Positions 7,993 to 17,311 are shown, counted from the first letter of the stretch. The stretch is DNA of 64,000 nucleotides from Chryseobacterium pennipullorum (GCF_003384725.1 NZ_QNVV01000018.1:46487-110486); one strand, 5' to 3'. Translations and numbers: made by a program. The notes: generated by a model not told the origin, from the sequence alone.

Positions 7993-10144
7993 TATTCACA
8001 ATCTTGAAGTCAAGCTGCTTCTGAATCAGATTGGCTTTTACCACTTTGATCTGAACCTGATCTCCAAGCTGATACTTATTTCCGTGTCTTACACCGTATA
8101 CAGCATGTGTTTTTGCATCATAAGAATAAGAATCATCAACCAGGTCTCTTAGTTTTATTAATCCTTCAGCTCCGTTCTCAGGAATTTCTACCCAGAAACC
8201 AAATTCTGCCACGCCCGAAATTACCCCTGTAAAGGTTTCTCCAAGATGTTTCTCCATAAATTTCACCTGCATAAATTTGATGGAATCTCTTTCTGCATCT
8301 GCCGCCAGTCTTTCCATGGAACTGCAGTGCTTTGATTTTTCTTCAAGCTCCTGTTTGCTCGGTGACTTTCCACCATCCAGGTAATGCTGCAGAAGACGGT
8401 GTGCAATAAGATCCGGGTAACGTCGGATAGGAGAGGTGAAGTGGCTATAGTATTCGAATCCCAGTCCGTAGTGCCCTATAGGCTCTGTAGAATAGACTGC
8501 TTTGCTCATACTTCTCATCGCCAAGGTTTCGATCATATTTTCTTCGCCTTTTCCTTTTACATCATGAAGAAGTTTGTTCAGGGATTCAGCGACTTTCTTG
8601 GTATTCGCAAGATCCATCTTATATCCGAAGGTGGCAACAAAATCTCTCAGGGATTCAAGCTTTGCCGGATCGGGATCATCATGTACCCTGTAAATGAACG
8701 TATTGTTGGTAATCTCACCTTTTCTGGAAAGAGATACGAATTCTGAGACTTTTTTATTGGCTAAAAGCATAAATTCCTCTATCAGGTGATTGGAATCTTT
8801 GCTTATTTTAAAGTAAACCCCAACCGGTTCATTATTTTCATCAAGATTAAATCTCACTTCACTTCTGTCGAAGGTGATGGCTCCTTTTCTGATTCGCTCA
8901 TTACGCATGATCTTCGCCAGCTTGTCCAGGGTATTGATCTCATCAGCTAAATCACCCTGTCCGGTTTCTATACGTTCCTGTGCTTCTTCGTATGTAAATC
9001 TTCTGTCTGAATGAATGACTGTTCTTCCAAACCACTGTTTCTGGATTTCGGCCTGATCATTCAGTTCAAAAACGGCTGAAAAGGTATATTTATCTTCATT
9101 CGGTCGGAGGGAGCAAACATCATTACTCAGGACTTCCGGAAGCATCGGAACTACTCGGTCTACAAGGTACACCGAAGTCGCTCTCTGGTAAGCTTCATCA
9201 TCCAGGATTGTTCCCGGAACTACGTAATGGGATACATCGGCAATATGAACCCCGATTTCCCAGTTCCCGTTCTCCAGTTTTCTGATGGATAGAGCATCAT
9301 CAAAGTCTTTTGCATCTTTAGGGTCTATGGTAAATGTACAGATCCCACGCATATCCCATCGTTTTGCAACTTCATCATCTGTAATCGTGCGGTCTATCTT
9401 ATCAGCATCCAGTTCTACTTCCTGCGGAAAGTCATAAGGAAGACCATATTCAGCAAGTATGGAGTGGATTTCTGTTTCATGTTCTCCCGGAGCGCCGAGT
9501 ACCTGTATAATTTCACCTTGCGGATTTTTATCTCCCGGTCTCCACTCGGTCATTTTTACGATCACTTTGTTGCCGTCTTCAGCACTGTTGAATTTATCTT
9601 TCGGAATAAAAATATCCGTATTAATGGATTTTTTATCACAAACTACAAACCCAAAATCCTTATGGCCTACCTTCTGAAAAGTACCCACAAATTCCGTTCT
9701 GTTTCTTTCCAGCACCTCCAAAACGGAACCTTCAAGCTTCTTTCCTTTATAATGATAGGTTATAATAAGAACCTTATCTCCCTGAAGAGCGTCCTTCACA
9801 TTTTTGGAGTGAATGAAGATATCGTCATCAACGCCTTCTACGTTAACGTATGCATTTCCGCTCTGGTTAAAATCAATAATTCCCGTTAATGTTCCGGCAA
9901 TTTTAAGGTTCACAATGTATTTTCCACGTTCTACTTCTTTGATCTTTTCAGATGCCTGAAGCTTATGCAGCGCCTGGATGACCAGCTCCCGCTGTCTTGG
10001 ATTTTTGTAATCTATCCCTTCGGCAATCTGCTTGTAATTGTAAATTTTGGATGCATTTGCATTCATGAAACGAAGAATCAGTCTCCCGATCTCCATCATT
10101 TTTAAATCATTTTTATGACTTATATATTTTCTTTTTTTTGGCAT
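7976..10144 (-). CDS. rnr: Ribonuclease R
   Basis: The 722-residue protein is a 3'-5' exoribonuclease of the RNB/RNase II superfamily, which degrades structured RNA processively. The N-terminus is a basic helix (MPKKRKYISHK) with a winged-helix-like domain, then cold-shock RNA-binding segments (GTLTGIIDFNQSGNAYV and FVGTFQKVGHKDFGFVV). The catalytic core carries FTIDPKDAKDFDDALS (about residues 270-285), whose Asp residues bind Mg2+, and the HFTSPIRRYPDLIAHRLL motif. A C-terminal S1 domain starts near FTGVISGVAEFGFWV. Length is normal. A long 328-base leader precedes the gene. Confidence 0.95.
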   Translation of the reverse strand: MPKKRKYISHKNDLKMMEIGRLILRFMNANASKIYNYKQIAEGIDYKNPRQRELVIQALHKLQASEKIKEVERGKYIVNLKIAGTLTGIIDFNQSGNAYVNVEGVDDDIFIHSKNVKDALQGDKVLIITYHYKGKKLEGSVLEVLERNRTEFVGTFQKVGHKDFGFVVCDKKSINTDIFIPKDKFNSAEDGNKVIVKMTEWRPGDKNPQGEIIQVLGAPGEHETEIHSILAEYGLPYDFPQEVELDADKIDRTITDDEVAKRWDMRGICTFTIDPKDAKDFDDALSIRKLENGNWEIGVHIADVSHYVVPGTILDDEAYQRATSVYLVDRVVPMLPEVLSNDVCSLRPNEDKYTFSAVFELNDQAEIQKQWFGRTVIHSDRRFTYEEAQERIETGQGDLADEINTLDKLAKIMRNERIRKGAITFDRSEVRFNLDENNEPVGVYFKISKDSNHLIEEFMLLANKKVSEFVSLSRKGEITNNTFIYRVHDDPDPAKLESLRDFVATFGYKMDLANTKKVAESLNKLLHDVKGKGEENMIETLAMRSMSKAVYSTEPIGHYGLGFEYYSHFTSPIRRYPDLIAHRLLQHYLDGGKSPSKQELEEKSKHCSSMERLAADAERDSIKFMQVKFMEKHLGETFTGVISGVAEFGFWVEIPENGAEGLIKLRDLVDDSYSYDAKTHAVYGVRHGNKYQLGDQVQIKVVKANLIQKQLDFKIVNNDQDR

Positions 10145-10296
10145 TTTAAAATTCTTTTTAATGGTTGCAGGCTTTACTTTCAGTAAGCCCTTTTTTCTAA
10201 ATCTCCTTCTATATAATAGATAAGAAAAATCCGTTCCGTTCTTAATTTTAATTCAGCATATGGATACTGTTTAAAAAATCTAACGGGAGCTTTAGT

Positions 10297-10317
10297 TTTG
10301 TATAAATTTAATACAAA
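10297..10317. repeat. Inverted repeat in the rnr leader
   Basis: TTTGTAT and ATACAAA are perfect 7-base arms around a 7-base AT spacer. It lies about 155 bases before the rnr ATG and about 100 bases past the candidate -7 box, so it could be a regulator site or a leader hairpin. No T run follows it. Confidence 0.4.
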
Positions 10318-10439
10318 TATGGAGAAGAAAAGAGAAAAACCTTTTATATTAATACATATTAAATAGTACAAGGTTCCGGAGAAGAATAGAGTTTGACTTC
10401 TATTTGAACATTGCAAATGTACGAATAAAAAATAAATAA

Positions 10440-10463
10440 GGCTTGTAAAGTAATTTACAAGCC
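10440..10463 (-). terminator. Intrinsic terminator of rpiB
   Basis: A 10-base perfect stem GGCTTGTAAA / TTTACAAGCC encloses a 4-base loop. On the minus strand it is followed by a T-rich tail (plus-strand 10423-10439). It starts about ten bases after the rpiB stop. Confidence 0.8.
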
Positions 10464-10472
10464 CCAGTATAA

Positions 10473-10907
10473 TTAGCAAACCGCAATCTTATCAACCCGA
10501 TTCTGATGTCTTCCCCCTTCAAATTCTGTAGAGAGAAACCGGTCTACAATTTCAATCGCCAGTTCCTTTGATATAAATCTAGCCGGCATAGAAATCATAT
10601 TGGCATCATTATGCTGTCTTGCCAGTGTTGCAATCTCCGGCATCCAGCAAAGTGCACATCTTATTTTCTGATGCTTGTTCGCAGTGATCTGAACCCCGTT
10701 TCCGCTTCCGCAGATCAGAATACCCAGCTCATTTTCCCCGTTTTCCACAGACGTTGCGGCAGGGTGTACAAAATCCGGATAATCCACACTGTTTGTGGAA
10801 AACGTTCCAAAATCCTGAACTTCAAATTGTTCTGAAAGATAGTTCTTAACAATCTCCTTATATTCATAGCCTGCATGGTCCGCTGCAATGGCAATTTTTC
10901 TTTTCAT
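10473..10907 (-). CDS. rpiB: Ribose 5-phosphate isomerase B
   Basis: The 144-residue protein matches RpiB, which interconverts ribose 5-phosphate and ribulose 5-phosphate in the pentose phosphate pathway. The start IAIAADHAGYEYKE carries the phosphate-binding DHAG motif (about residues 9-12). GILICGSGNGVQITANK (about 63-79) holds the catalytic Cys and the anion hole. The C-terminal EGGRHQNRVDKI carries the conserved GRHxxRVxKI segment. The length is typical. The gene is single, with a terminator after it and a weak -7-like box before it. Confidence 0.95.
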   Translation of the reverse strand: MKRKIAIAADHAGYEYKEIVKNYLSEQFEVQDFGTFSTNSVDYPDFVHPAATSVENGENELGILICGSGNGVQITANKHQKIRCALCWMPEIATLARQHNDANMISMPARFISKELAIEIVDRFLSTEFEGGRHQNRVDKIAVC

Positions 10908-10945
10908 AATACCTGTATTAAGCTTTTTTAGATTTTATTTCCTTA

Positions 10946-10953
10946 CAAAGGTA
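10946..10953 (-). promoter_or_regulatory. Possible rpiB -7 promoter box
   Basis: On the minus strand this reads TACCTTTG, a full match to TANNTTTG, 38 bases before the rpiB ATG. An upstream TTG at the usual spacing is not evident. Confidence 0.4.
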
Positions 10954-10992
10954 AGAATAATAACAATTCGTGTTAGTAAACCGGGGATTAAT

Positions 10993-11180
10993 TGTGAAAA
11001 GGTATGTGAATAAGTGTGGAAAACTTTTATCAACTTTCTGTTTTTAAAGACCAATTTATTTCGTAATAGAAAACCTTTCCGGATTTTTTAGCCACAACTT
11101 TCCAGATGTTTTCGTCAGCTATCCCCAGATTTTTCCATAATAAAATAACTAATAACCGGATTTACTCAAAGTTATCAACA
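10993..11180. promoter_or_regulatory. Cluster of DnaA-box-like 9-mers
   Basis: TGTGAATAA (11005-11013) and TGTGGAAAA (11015-11023) are reverse complements of TTATTCACA and TTTTCCACA, both perfect matches to the general DnaA box TTWTNCACA. TGTGAAAAG (10993-11001) is one mismatch away. The three point the same way at 10-12 base steps. One-mismatch forms on the other strand are TTTTCCATA (11131-11139) and TTATCAACA (11172-11180); TTATCAACT (11027-11035) is a two-mismatch form. Confidence 0.5.
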
Positions 11181-11410
11181 TTTGTTAATAAGTCCCTGAA
11201 TATGCAGGTTTACAAGGATTTATAATGTGAGTTAAATATGAATTGACTAGGAGTTGGGTATCAAAAACTTTAAGCCCAAAACTTATCCCCGAAACTAACA
11301 ACACTCAACAACAACTACATTATTCTTTTTTTTAAGAGAGAAGAAATTGTTGATTAATGGGTGATTGGGTTCGGGGAAAGTTTTTGAAAACTTTTATTTT
11401 AATCAATCTG

Positions 11411-11437
11411 TTGAAAAAGTTTAAAACCTTACATTTG
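11411..11437 (+). promoter_or_regulatory. Promoter of pgk
   Basis: TTG (11411-11413), a 16-base spacer and TACATTTG (11430-11437) approximate the Flavobacterium consensus, one base short of the usual spacer range. The -7 box is 115 bases before the pgk ATG. Confidence 0.5.
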
Positions 11438-11552
11438 TGAAACAAAAATTTAATGAAATTGATGAAATTGTGCCTGACGAAATGTACTGAAAACCGAACC
11501 TGATTGGGTGGCCGATTGCATACAATCTCAAAAAAATAAAATAAATCTACAT

Positions 11553-12743
11553 ATGAAAACAATCAATGATTTCAACTTTAGGGACAAAAAAGCTCTGGTA
11601 AGAGTGGACTTCAATGTTCCCCAGGATGATCAACTCAAAGTGACTGATAACACAAGAATCGTAGCGGTGAAACCTACGGTTGAAAAAATACTGAAGGATG
11701 GAGGCTCTGTCATCTTAATAACTCACCTGGGAAGGCCTAAGGGAGAAGTTAAAGATGAGTTTTCTCTTAAGCATATTGTGGGTGAAGTTTCGGAAGTTCT
11801 CGGTCATGAAGTTAAATTTGTTGATGAATGTGTGGGTGAGAAAGCAGAAAAAGCCGCTTCTGAACTAAAACCTGGTGAGATCTTATTATTGGAGAATGTA
11901 CGCTTCCACAGTGAGGAAGAAAAAGGCGACGAAGGTTTTGCAGAGAAGCTTTCGAAATTAGGAGATGCTTATGTTAATGATGCTTTTGGTACTGCACACC
12001 GTGCCCATGCGTCCACAGCTGTTATTGCTCAGTATTTCCCATCAACTAAATATTTCGGTTTACTGATGGCTAATGAGCTTAAAGCTATTGATAAGGTATT
12101 AAAAAGTGGTGAAAGACCTGTCACAGCTATTCTGGGAGGTTCGAAAGTTTCAACTAAAATTACCATTATAGAAAATATTCTTCCTGCGATTGATAATTTA
12201 ATCATCGGTGGTGGTATGGCATTTACATTTATAAAGGCACTTGGCGGAAAAATTGGTAATTCTTTGGTGGAAGAGGATAAGCTTCCATTGGCCCTAGAAA
12301 TTTTAGGAAAAGCAAAAGAGCATAAAGTAAAGGTATATCTTCCGTCTGATGTGATTATTGCAGAAAGTTTCAGTAATGACACTGACAGAAAAGAATCTGA
12401 TATATATGCTATTCCTGAAGGATGGATGGGATTGGATGCGGGACACAAATCGAGAGATCAGTTTAATGATGTATTGCTGAATTCTAGAACAATTCTTTGG
12501 AATGGGCCGATAGGTGTTTTTGAAATGTCTAACTTTGCCGGAGGTACGGTAGCATTGGGAGACAGTATTGCTGAAGCAACAAAGCTAGGTGCATTTTCTT
12601 TAGTAGGTGGTGGAGACAGTGTTGCTTTTGTAAAACAATTCGGTTATGCAGATAAAGTAAGTTATGTATCTACGGGGGGCGGAGCAATGCTTGAAAGCCT
12701 GGAAGGACTTGAGCTTCCTGGAGTAGCTGCGATCAATAAGTAA
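11553..12743 (+). CDS. pgk: Phosphoglycerate kinase
   Basis: The 396-residue enzyme transfers phosphate from 1,3-bisphosphoglycerate to ADP in glycolysis. The chosen ATG gives MKTINDFNFRDKKALVRVDF, the normal family start; a longer frame would add 15 atypical residues. Visible motifs are RVDFNVP with substrate-binding Arg and Asp (about residues 18-24), THLGRPKG (about 59-66), LLENVRFHSEEEKGD, the ILGGSKVSTKI hinge-side nucleotide motif, LWNGPIGVFE and the C-terminal VSTGGGAMLE loop. Length is standard. It is transcribed alone, with a promoter match upstream and a terminator downstream. Confidence 0.97.
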   Translation: MKTINDFNFRDKKALVRVDFNVPQDDQLKVTDNTRIVAVKPTVEKILKDGGSVILITHLGRPKGEVKDEFSLKHIVGEVSEVLGHEVKFVDECVGEKAEKAASELKPGEILLLENVRFHSEEEKGDEGFAEKLSKLGDAYVNDAFGTAHRAHASTAVIAQYFPSTKYFGLLMANELKAIDKVLKSGERPVTAILGGSKVSTKITIIENILPAIDNLIIGGGMAFTFIKALGGKIGNSLVEEDKLPLALEILGKAKEHKVKVYLPSDVIIAESFSNDTDRKESDIYAIPEGWMGLDAGHKSRDQFNDVLLNSRTILWNGPIGVFEMSNFAGGTVALGDSIAEATKLGAFSLVGGGDSVAFVKQFGYADKVSYVSTGGGAMLESLEGLELPGVAAINK

Positions 12744-12772
12744 TAGGAAAGAAAATCTCAACAAGGATATAG

Positions 12773-12800
12773 CCTGCTAATTATATTAGCAGGTTTTTTT
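12773..12800 (+). terminator. Intrinsic terminator of pgk
   Basis: CCTGCTAA and TTAGCAGG form a perfect 8-base stem around a TTATA loop, followed by a run of seven T residues, 30 bases after the pgk stop. Confidence 0.88.
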
Positions 12801-14377
12801 ATGGCTAAGATCTTATTGACAAATCCTGAATTGATCGATGTTTTTTTGAAATTCAGATATAACCTTAGGTTATGATAGTCTACAGACTTTTGATTATCTG
12901 AAGATTATGTGTGGACTGACATTTGATCCAGATTGTACCTTAATTTAATTCAATTTTTTGAGGGTAGATTTTTCTTTTGGAGTGTTAATTTTCGTAGAAA
13001 AACTGACGCGTATTTTAGCATAATTTTGATTGAGAAAAGTTATAAATGACATTTAAAAGTTGCAGGGAATTTTGTTTGTTCTTCAGTATGATTTGGGGTC
13101 AGAATAATCTATAATTTAGAACTTTTATGAAAAGCAGAGTACAAGAAAGTATGGCGTTTCCTGTCATAAGGGATGATAATCTACTTGTGATGTATTGGAG
13201 AAAAGCAGGCAATTCTTAGAATGCTCGGTAAAGATGTATTAAAAATCGCTGCAGGTTCTGCATAGTGAAAGTAGTCGCAGATGGGTTAATAATTATTTGC
13301 AATTTCTATAAATTCCATTGTTTCTTAAGTATAATGAAGAAGCAGTTCTTTTGATGATAAATAGTATTTAGGTCTCCGCTCATATTCGGGTGTAATGAAA
13401 ATATAAGACTTGTAAAAAGATCCTGCTAACCCAGCGGCAGTATATTGTGTCACCGCAAAGATCTTATGCATTATGGGTTTTATAGTGTTAGTAATGACGA
13501 TTTGTATGTATAAATAAAAGAGTAGGAGGGAGGATAAAATCCGGTCAGTTTTTTATTATACTTTTTTCAAGATATTAAGTTTCGTATCGCGGGCATGTGC
13601 GGATATTACCATGTGTTTATTATTTTTTAGTAGCTGTTTATTGAAGTTGAATTACTGTTAGTTTATTGATTATCACTAAGTAATTTCAGTTAATTGTGCA
13701 CATGGTACGTTTGCACAAAATTTTTTATTTTGTATTGTTTATGTTGATTAACCTTGACTGTATCAGGTTGGTTATGAGATGTTAAACTTTTTTTTAATTT
13801 ATATTTTTAAATCTGTACTTTGTTTGATGGTGGTAGCGATAAGATGTTTTTTTTCCAGATTTTATGTAGAGCAGTTTATTTTGCGGTGAATCGATAGTGC
13901 TTGTTAAATCAGTTGTTCAAGAAATCTATTTAAAAGTAAGCCCGATAGTTTTGCCAAAATTCTAATAAAGAGAATTTTATTGAGTTTCGTATTTTTTAAA
14001 GCTTGTGTGTGGGTCGGTGATTTTTAAATGTTGCATAGCTCGATGTTAATAATGATCTTGTAATAATCATTTTAGTTTGTATTCGAATAAAAAATTTAAT
14101 TATAGAATTTCATAAAGCAGTAGGATTCTTATAATCTTCTGTTTCCCGATTGATATATATTAGAAATAAGTTGCTAATGGCTGTACCTTATTAAAATCAG
14201 GCATTAGGGATTAAATTTTCTAGCGAGATTATTTTTTTGAATATATCGGTATCAAGTTTCTTTTTATGAGTAAAGTATAAAATTAATTGAAATTAGAAAT
14301 TTATACGATTAAGAGGGTAGGGGAGAATTGAATTTTTTTTCAATGAAATGTGTAATGGAAAAAATTCAAAAAAAATA
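12801..14377. other. ORF-free 1.57-kb region with strong G-over-C skew
   Basis: No open frame of convincing length exists on either strand; the longest I noticed is a 30-codon frame at 13127-13219 with no recognisable product. The plus strand is visibly rich in T and G. In the 60-base line starting at 13621 I count 10 G and 4 C, and in the line at 13981, 16 G and 5 C. I saw no tRNA, RNase P or tmRNA signature. It may be origin-proximal spacer, an untranslated RNA locus, or a thoroughly decayed gene. Confidence 0.5.
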
Positions 14378-14401
14378 AACTCAGGAAAATTCTCCTGAGT
14401 T
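14378..14401. terminator. Bidirectional terminator downstream of the methyltransferase gene
   Basis: AACTCAGGA (14378-14386) pairs perfectly with TCCTGAGTT (14393-14401). T-rich tracts follow on both strands (an A run at 14366-14375, TTTTTGATTTTT to the right). It ends the minus-strand methyltransferase transcript. Confidence 0.8.
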
Positions 14402-14463
14402 TTTGATTTTTATGTTGAAAATGCTTAAAATCGACCTTCAGAAAGGCTTTTAAAATCGATTTT

Positions 14464-15285
14464 CTATCTTTTTTCGATAATATATACCAAACTCGAAAAT
14501 TCGTTCGAAAAAAGGGCGTTTACGTTAGAAATCGTTCCGAAGATGGCTGCTTTAAGCCAAAATAAGGGTGATTTTTTATATTTTTCGCTCAACATGGAGA
14601 TGTAGTATGAATCCAGAATCAAAGGTTTGATCTTTCTCATTTTCCAGCCAGTTTTTTTCGAAATAAGGTTTTCCATTCCATTTTTGGAAAAATGGTAGAT
14701 GTGTCTGGGTACATCGTAGGCAGCCCAGTATTCTTTATAATGTTTTGCATCATAGGAAGTAGTGTTGGGTACTGCAATAATAAGCAATCCTTTTTCCTTT
14801 AATTTTTTATGAAATGTATTTAACATTTCATCCTGGTTTTCGATATGCTCAAAGACATGCCACAGAGTAATGGCATCCAGGGTGTTGTCTTTAATAGTAT
14901 TGATATCGTCAATTAGTGTTGCTCTTGTGATCTTGGTTTGTGCAGCTTTTCTTGCATCAGCATCAGGCTCGAATCCGAATGATTCAAAATCAGATTCTAT
15001 GTATTTTACAAATTCTCCTGCCCCGCAGCCATAGTCTAGAACCTTAGATCCTTTTTTTATTCTGTCGATCAGTATATTTTTTTTGTACTGCAGATTAAAA
15101 GATTGGAGAAATTTATAGAGTTTCTCTTTAAAGCTTCCTGAGTCCTGATGATGAGAAATATAATCTTCGCTTTCGTAATATCTTGAAATATTGGAAGGAA
15201 TAGGCGTGGTCTTATACACTCCTTTGGTATCTGTTTCTTCTATTTCAAATATTTCCTGTGAAAGAAAATGATCTTTTATTTTCAT
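14464..15285 (-). CDS. Class I SAM-dependent methyltransferase
   Basis: The 273-residue protein has the class I motif I VLDYGCGAGEFVKYI (about residues 87-101), an acidic residue after the second strand in FGFEPDAD, and TLWHVFEHIENQDEML, which resembles the post-I/III region of UbiG/BioC-like enzymes. It would transfer a methyl group from S-adenosylmethionine to a small-molecule or cell-surface acceptor. The substrate is not visible. The C-terminal part is basic and aromatic (AHYKEYWAAYDVPRHIYHF-like region), seen in many Bacteroidota methyltransferases of unknown role. It lies downstream of mnmG with a parS site between them. Confidence 0.8.
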   Translation of the reverse strand: MKIKDHFLSQEIFEIEETDTKGVYKTTPIPSNISRYYESEDYISHHQDSGSFKEKLYKFLQSFNLQYKKNILIDRIKKGSKVLDYGCGAGEFVKYIESDFESFGFEPDADARKAAQTKITRATLIDDINTIKDNTLDAITLWHVFEHIENQDEMLNTFHKKLKEKGLLIIAVPNTTSYDAKHYKEYWAAYDVPRHIYHFSKNGMENLISKKTGWKMRKIKPLILDSYYISMLSEKYKKSPLFWLKAAIFGTISNVNALFSNEFSSLVYIIEKR

Positions 15286-15378
15286 TGAAATCGTTATCTT
15301 TTATTCTATTAAATAATAAGGCATCTATTGCTTCCATATGAGCTTATAAATGCCTTATTTTTGGTTTTTATTGTAAAT

Positions 15379-15398
15379 AATGTTTCACGTGAAACATT
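15379..15398. promoter_or_regulatory. parS centromere site 1
   Basis: A perfect 20-base palindrome with core TGTTTCACGTGAAACA (15381-15396), the conserved bacterial parS sequence bound by ParB for chromosome segregation. It lies just after the mnmG stop. An identical 20-mer lies before the mnmG start. parS sites normally cluster near the replication origin. Confidence 0.9.
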
Positions 15399-15404
15399 TA
15401 TTTT

Positions 15405-17267
15405 TTAACGTCCTAAATACACTAATAAAACATTAATGTCAGCAGGGGATACACCACTTATTCTTCCTGCCTGTGCAATTGTCTTCGGGCGGACGTTTGA
15501 CATTTTCTGTTTTGCTTCAGCTGAAAGGCTTGAAAGCTTTGTATAGTCGAAATCATCCGGAATTTTAATGTTTTCAAGTCGGTTCAGCTTGGCCACATTT
15601 TCTTTTTCTTTCTCAATATAGCCCTTGTATTTGATGTTAATTTCTGCCTGCTCTCTTACTTCATCGCTATACTGGGTAGAAAACTCTTTAATGAAATCTA
15701 TTTTATCAAGTTTCTCAAGCGTCATGTTGGGTCTGGTCAAGATCTGAGCTGCTCGGAACGCCTGATCTACAGGGCTGCTTTCAATAGTTTCTAGAATAGG
15801 GTTGATGATACCTGGTTTTAAAGATGTTTCTCTTAGAAATTCTTCAAGTGACTGACTTTCAGATACTTTTGTTTCAACTTTACGTAACCGGTCTTCTTTT
15901 GCCAATCCTAATTGATACGCTTTTTCCGTTAACCTAATATCTGCATTGTCCTGTCTGAGGAGCAGTCTGTATTCGGCACGTGAAGTAAACATTCTATAAG
16001 GCTCCTCAGTTCCTTTGGTAATCAGATCATCAATTAATACTCCAATATAAGCTTCATCTCTGTTGAGGATAAATTCGTCTTTTTCATGAACTTTATTGTG
16101 AGCATTTATTCCAGCCATTAAGCCTTGGCCAGCTGCTTCCTCGTATCCTGTTGTTCCATTAATCTGGCCAGCAAAATACAAATTGTCAATCAGCTTGGTT
16201 TCTAAAGTGTGTTTTAGCTGGGTAGGAGGGAAGTAGTCATATTCTATGGCATAGCCCGGACGGAATACTTTTACATTTTCGAATCCTGGGATATGTTTCA
16301 TTGCTTTGATCTGTACATCCTCCGGAAGAGAAGAACTGAATCCGTTTACATAGATTTCAACAGTTTTCCAACCTTCCGGTTCCACAAATAGTTGGTGTCT
16401 GTTTCTTTCCGCAAACCGGTTGATTTTATCTTCAATACTTGGACAGTATCTTGGACCTAAACTCTGGATGGTACCATTAAACATTGGACTTCTGTCAAAA
16501 CCTTCCCGCAGAATATCGTGTACGGTCTCATTCGTATAAACGATATGACAGCTTAATTGTTTTGTTAGTTTAGGAGTATCCAGATAGCTGAACTTTTGTG
16601 GATTTTCATCTCCTTTCTGTTCTTCCATTTTGGAGTAATCCAGACTTCTGCCGTCGACTCTGGGTGGAGTACCGGTTTTCATTCTTCCGGCTTCAAATCC
16701 TAAAGTGACCAATTGTTCAGTAATACCAAATGCTCTTGGCTCACCCATTCTTCCACCACCTAATTGTTTGTCGCCAACATGGATCAGTCCATTAAGAAAT
16801 GTTCCGTTTGTTAAAACTACTGATTTTGCTCTGATCTCAATTCCTAAAGAAGTAACAACACCTGCTACTTTATTATTCTCAATAATCAGCTGTTTCACCA
16901 TATCCTGAAAGAAATCAAGATTGGGAGTATTCTCTAACGCCATCCGCCATTCTTCAGCGAAAAGCATTCTGTCATTCTGGGTTCTCGGGGACCACATAGC
17001 AGGACCTTTGGATAGATTAAGCATCTTAAATTGTATGGCAGATTTGTCTGCTACAATTCCGGAATATCCTCCCATGGCATCAATCTCTCTTACGATCTGT
17101 CCTTTTGCGATTCCACCCATTGCAGGGTTGCAACTCATCTGTCCGATGGTCTGCATATTCATTGTAATGAGTAGTGTTTTTGAGCCCAGGTTGGCTGCTG
17201 CAGCTGCTGCTTCACAACCGGCATGTCCTGCACCTACTACGATTACGTCATATAGTTCTGAAATCAT
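15405..17267 (-). CDS. mnmG: tRNA uridine-5-carboxymethylaminomethyl synthesis enzyme MnmG (GidA)
   Basis: The 620-residue FAD protein works with MnmE to install the carboxymethylaminomethyl group at U34 of several tRNAs. The dinucleotide-binding motif VIVVGAGHAGCEAAAAAA is at about residues 8-25. The hallmark segments GQMSCNPAMGGIAKGQ, KGPAMWSPRTQ, FLNGLIHVG, RMKTGTPPRV, YCPSIEDKI and the INGTTGYEEAAGQG motif (about 370-383) all follow in order. The C-terminal helical MnmE-binding domain ends VSPADINVLLVYLG. Length is normal. The gene is bracketed by two perfect parS palindromes. mnmG (gidA) lies next to the origin in many bacteria, which fits other marks in this region. Confidence 0.97.
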   Translation of the reverse strand: MISELYDVIVVGAGHAGCEAAAAAANLGSKTLLITMNMQTIGQMSCNPAMGGIAKGQIVREIDAMGGYSGIVADKSAIQFKMLNLSKGPAMWSPRTQNDRMLFAEEWRMALENTPNLDFFQDMVKQLIIENNKVAGVVTSLGIEIRAKSVVLTNGTFLNGLIHVGDKQLGGGRMGEPRAFGITEQLVTLGFEAGRMKTGTPPRVDGRSLDYSKMEEQKGDENPQKFSYLDTPKLTKQLSCHIVYTNETVHDILREGFDRSPMFNGTIQSLGPRYCPSIEDKINRFAERNRHQLFVEPEGWKTVEIYVNGFSSSLPEDVQIKAMKHIPGFENVKVFRPGYAIEYDYFPPTQLKHTLETKLIDNLYFAGQINGTTGYEEAAGQGLMAGINAHNKVHEKDEFILNRDEAYIGVLIDDLITKGTEEPYRMFTSRAEYRLLLRQDNADIRLTEKAYQLGLAKEDRLRKVETKVSESQSLEEFLRETSLKPGIINPILETIESSPVDQAFRAAQILTRPNMTLEKLDKIDFIKEFSTQYSDEVREQAEINIKYKGYIEKEKENVAKLNRLENIKIPDDFDYTKLSSLSAEAKQKMSNVRPKTIAQAGRISGVSPADINVLLVYLGR

Positions 17268-17311
17268 TTTTTATCTCGCTTATTTAAGCTTTAAACCTTA
17301 TCTTAATAATC

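Larger units (their letters stand above)
10145..10472 (-). other. Intergenic leader upstream of rnr
   Basis: This 328-base stretch holds the rpiB terminator hairpin (10440-10463), a TACATTTG -7-like box on the minus strand at 10414-10421 that could start rnr transcription, and a 21-base inverted repeat at 10297-10317. A 99-codon open frame on the minus strand runs through it, but it crosses the terminator and has no family resemblance, so I do not call a gene here. Confidence 0.6.
10908..11552. other. Intergenic region rpiB-pgk, candidate replication origin
   Basis: This 645-base AT-rich gap separates the divergent rpiB and pgk genes. It contains a cluster of DnaA-box-like 9-mers (10993-11180), a long T run near 11327, and the pgk promoter. 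No coding frame in it looks real. The two parS palindromes a few kilobases to the right support origin proximity. Confidence 0.45.

Noticed and set aside
10180..10479. A 99-codon minus-strand open frame in the rnr leader
   Set aside because: It runs through the rpiB terminator hairpin, overlaps the end of rpiB and has no family resemblance; composition looks like translated AT-rich spacer.
12801..14377. tRNA, tmRNA or RNase P RNA in the empty region
   Set aside because: I saw no T-loop (GTTCGA) context, no tmRNA ends and no RNase P core sequence; nothing could be supported beyond the composition bias.
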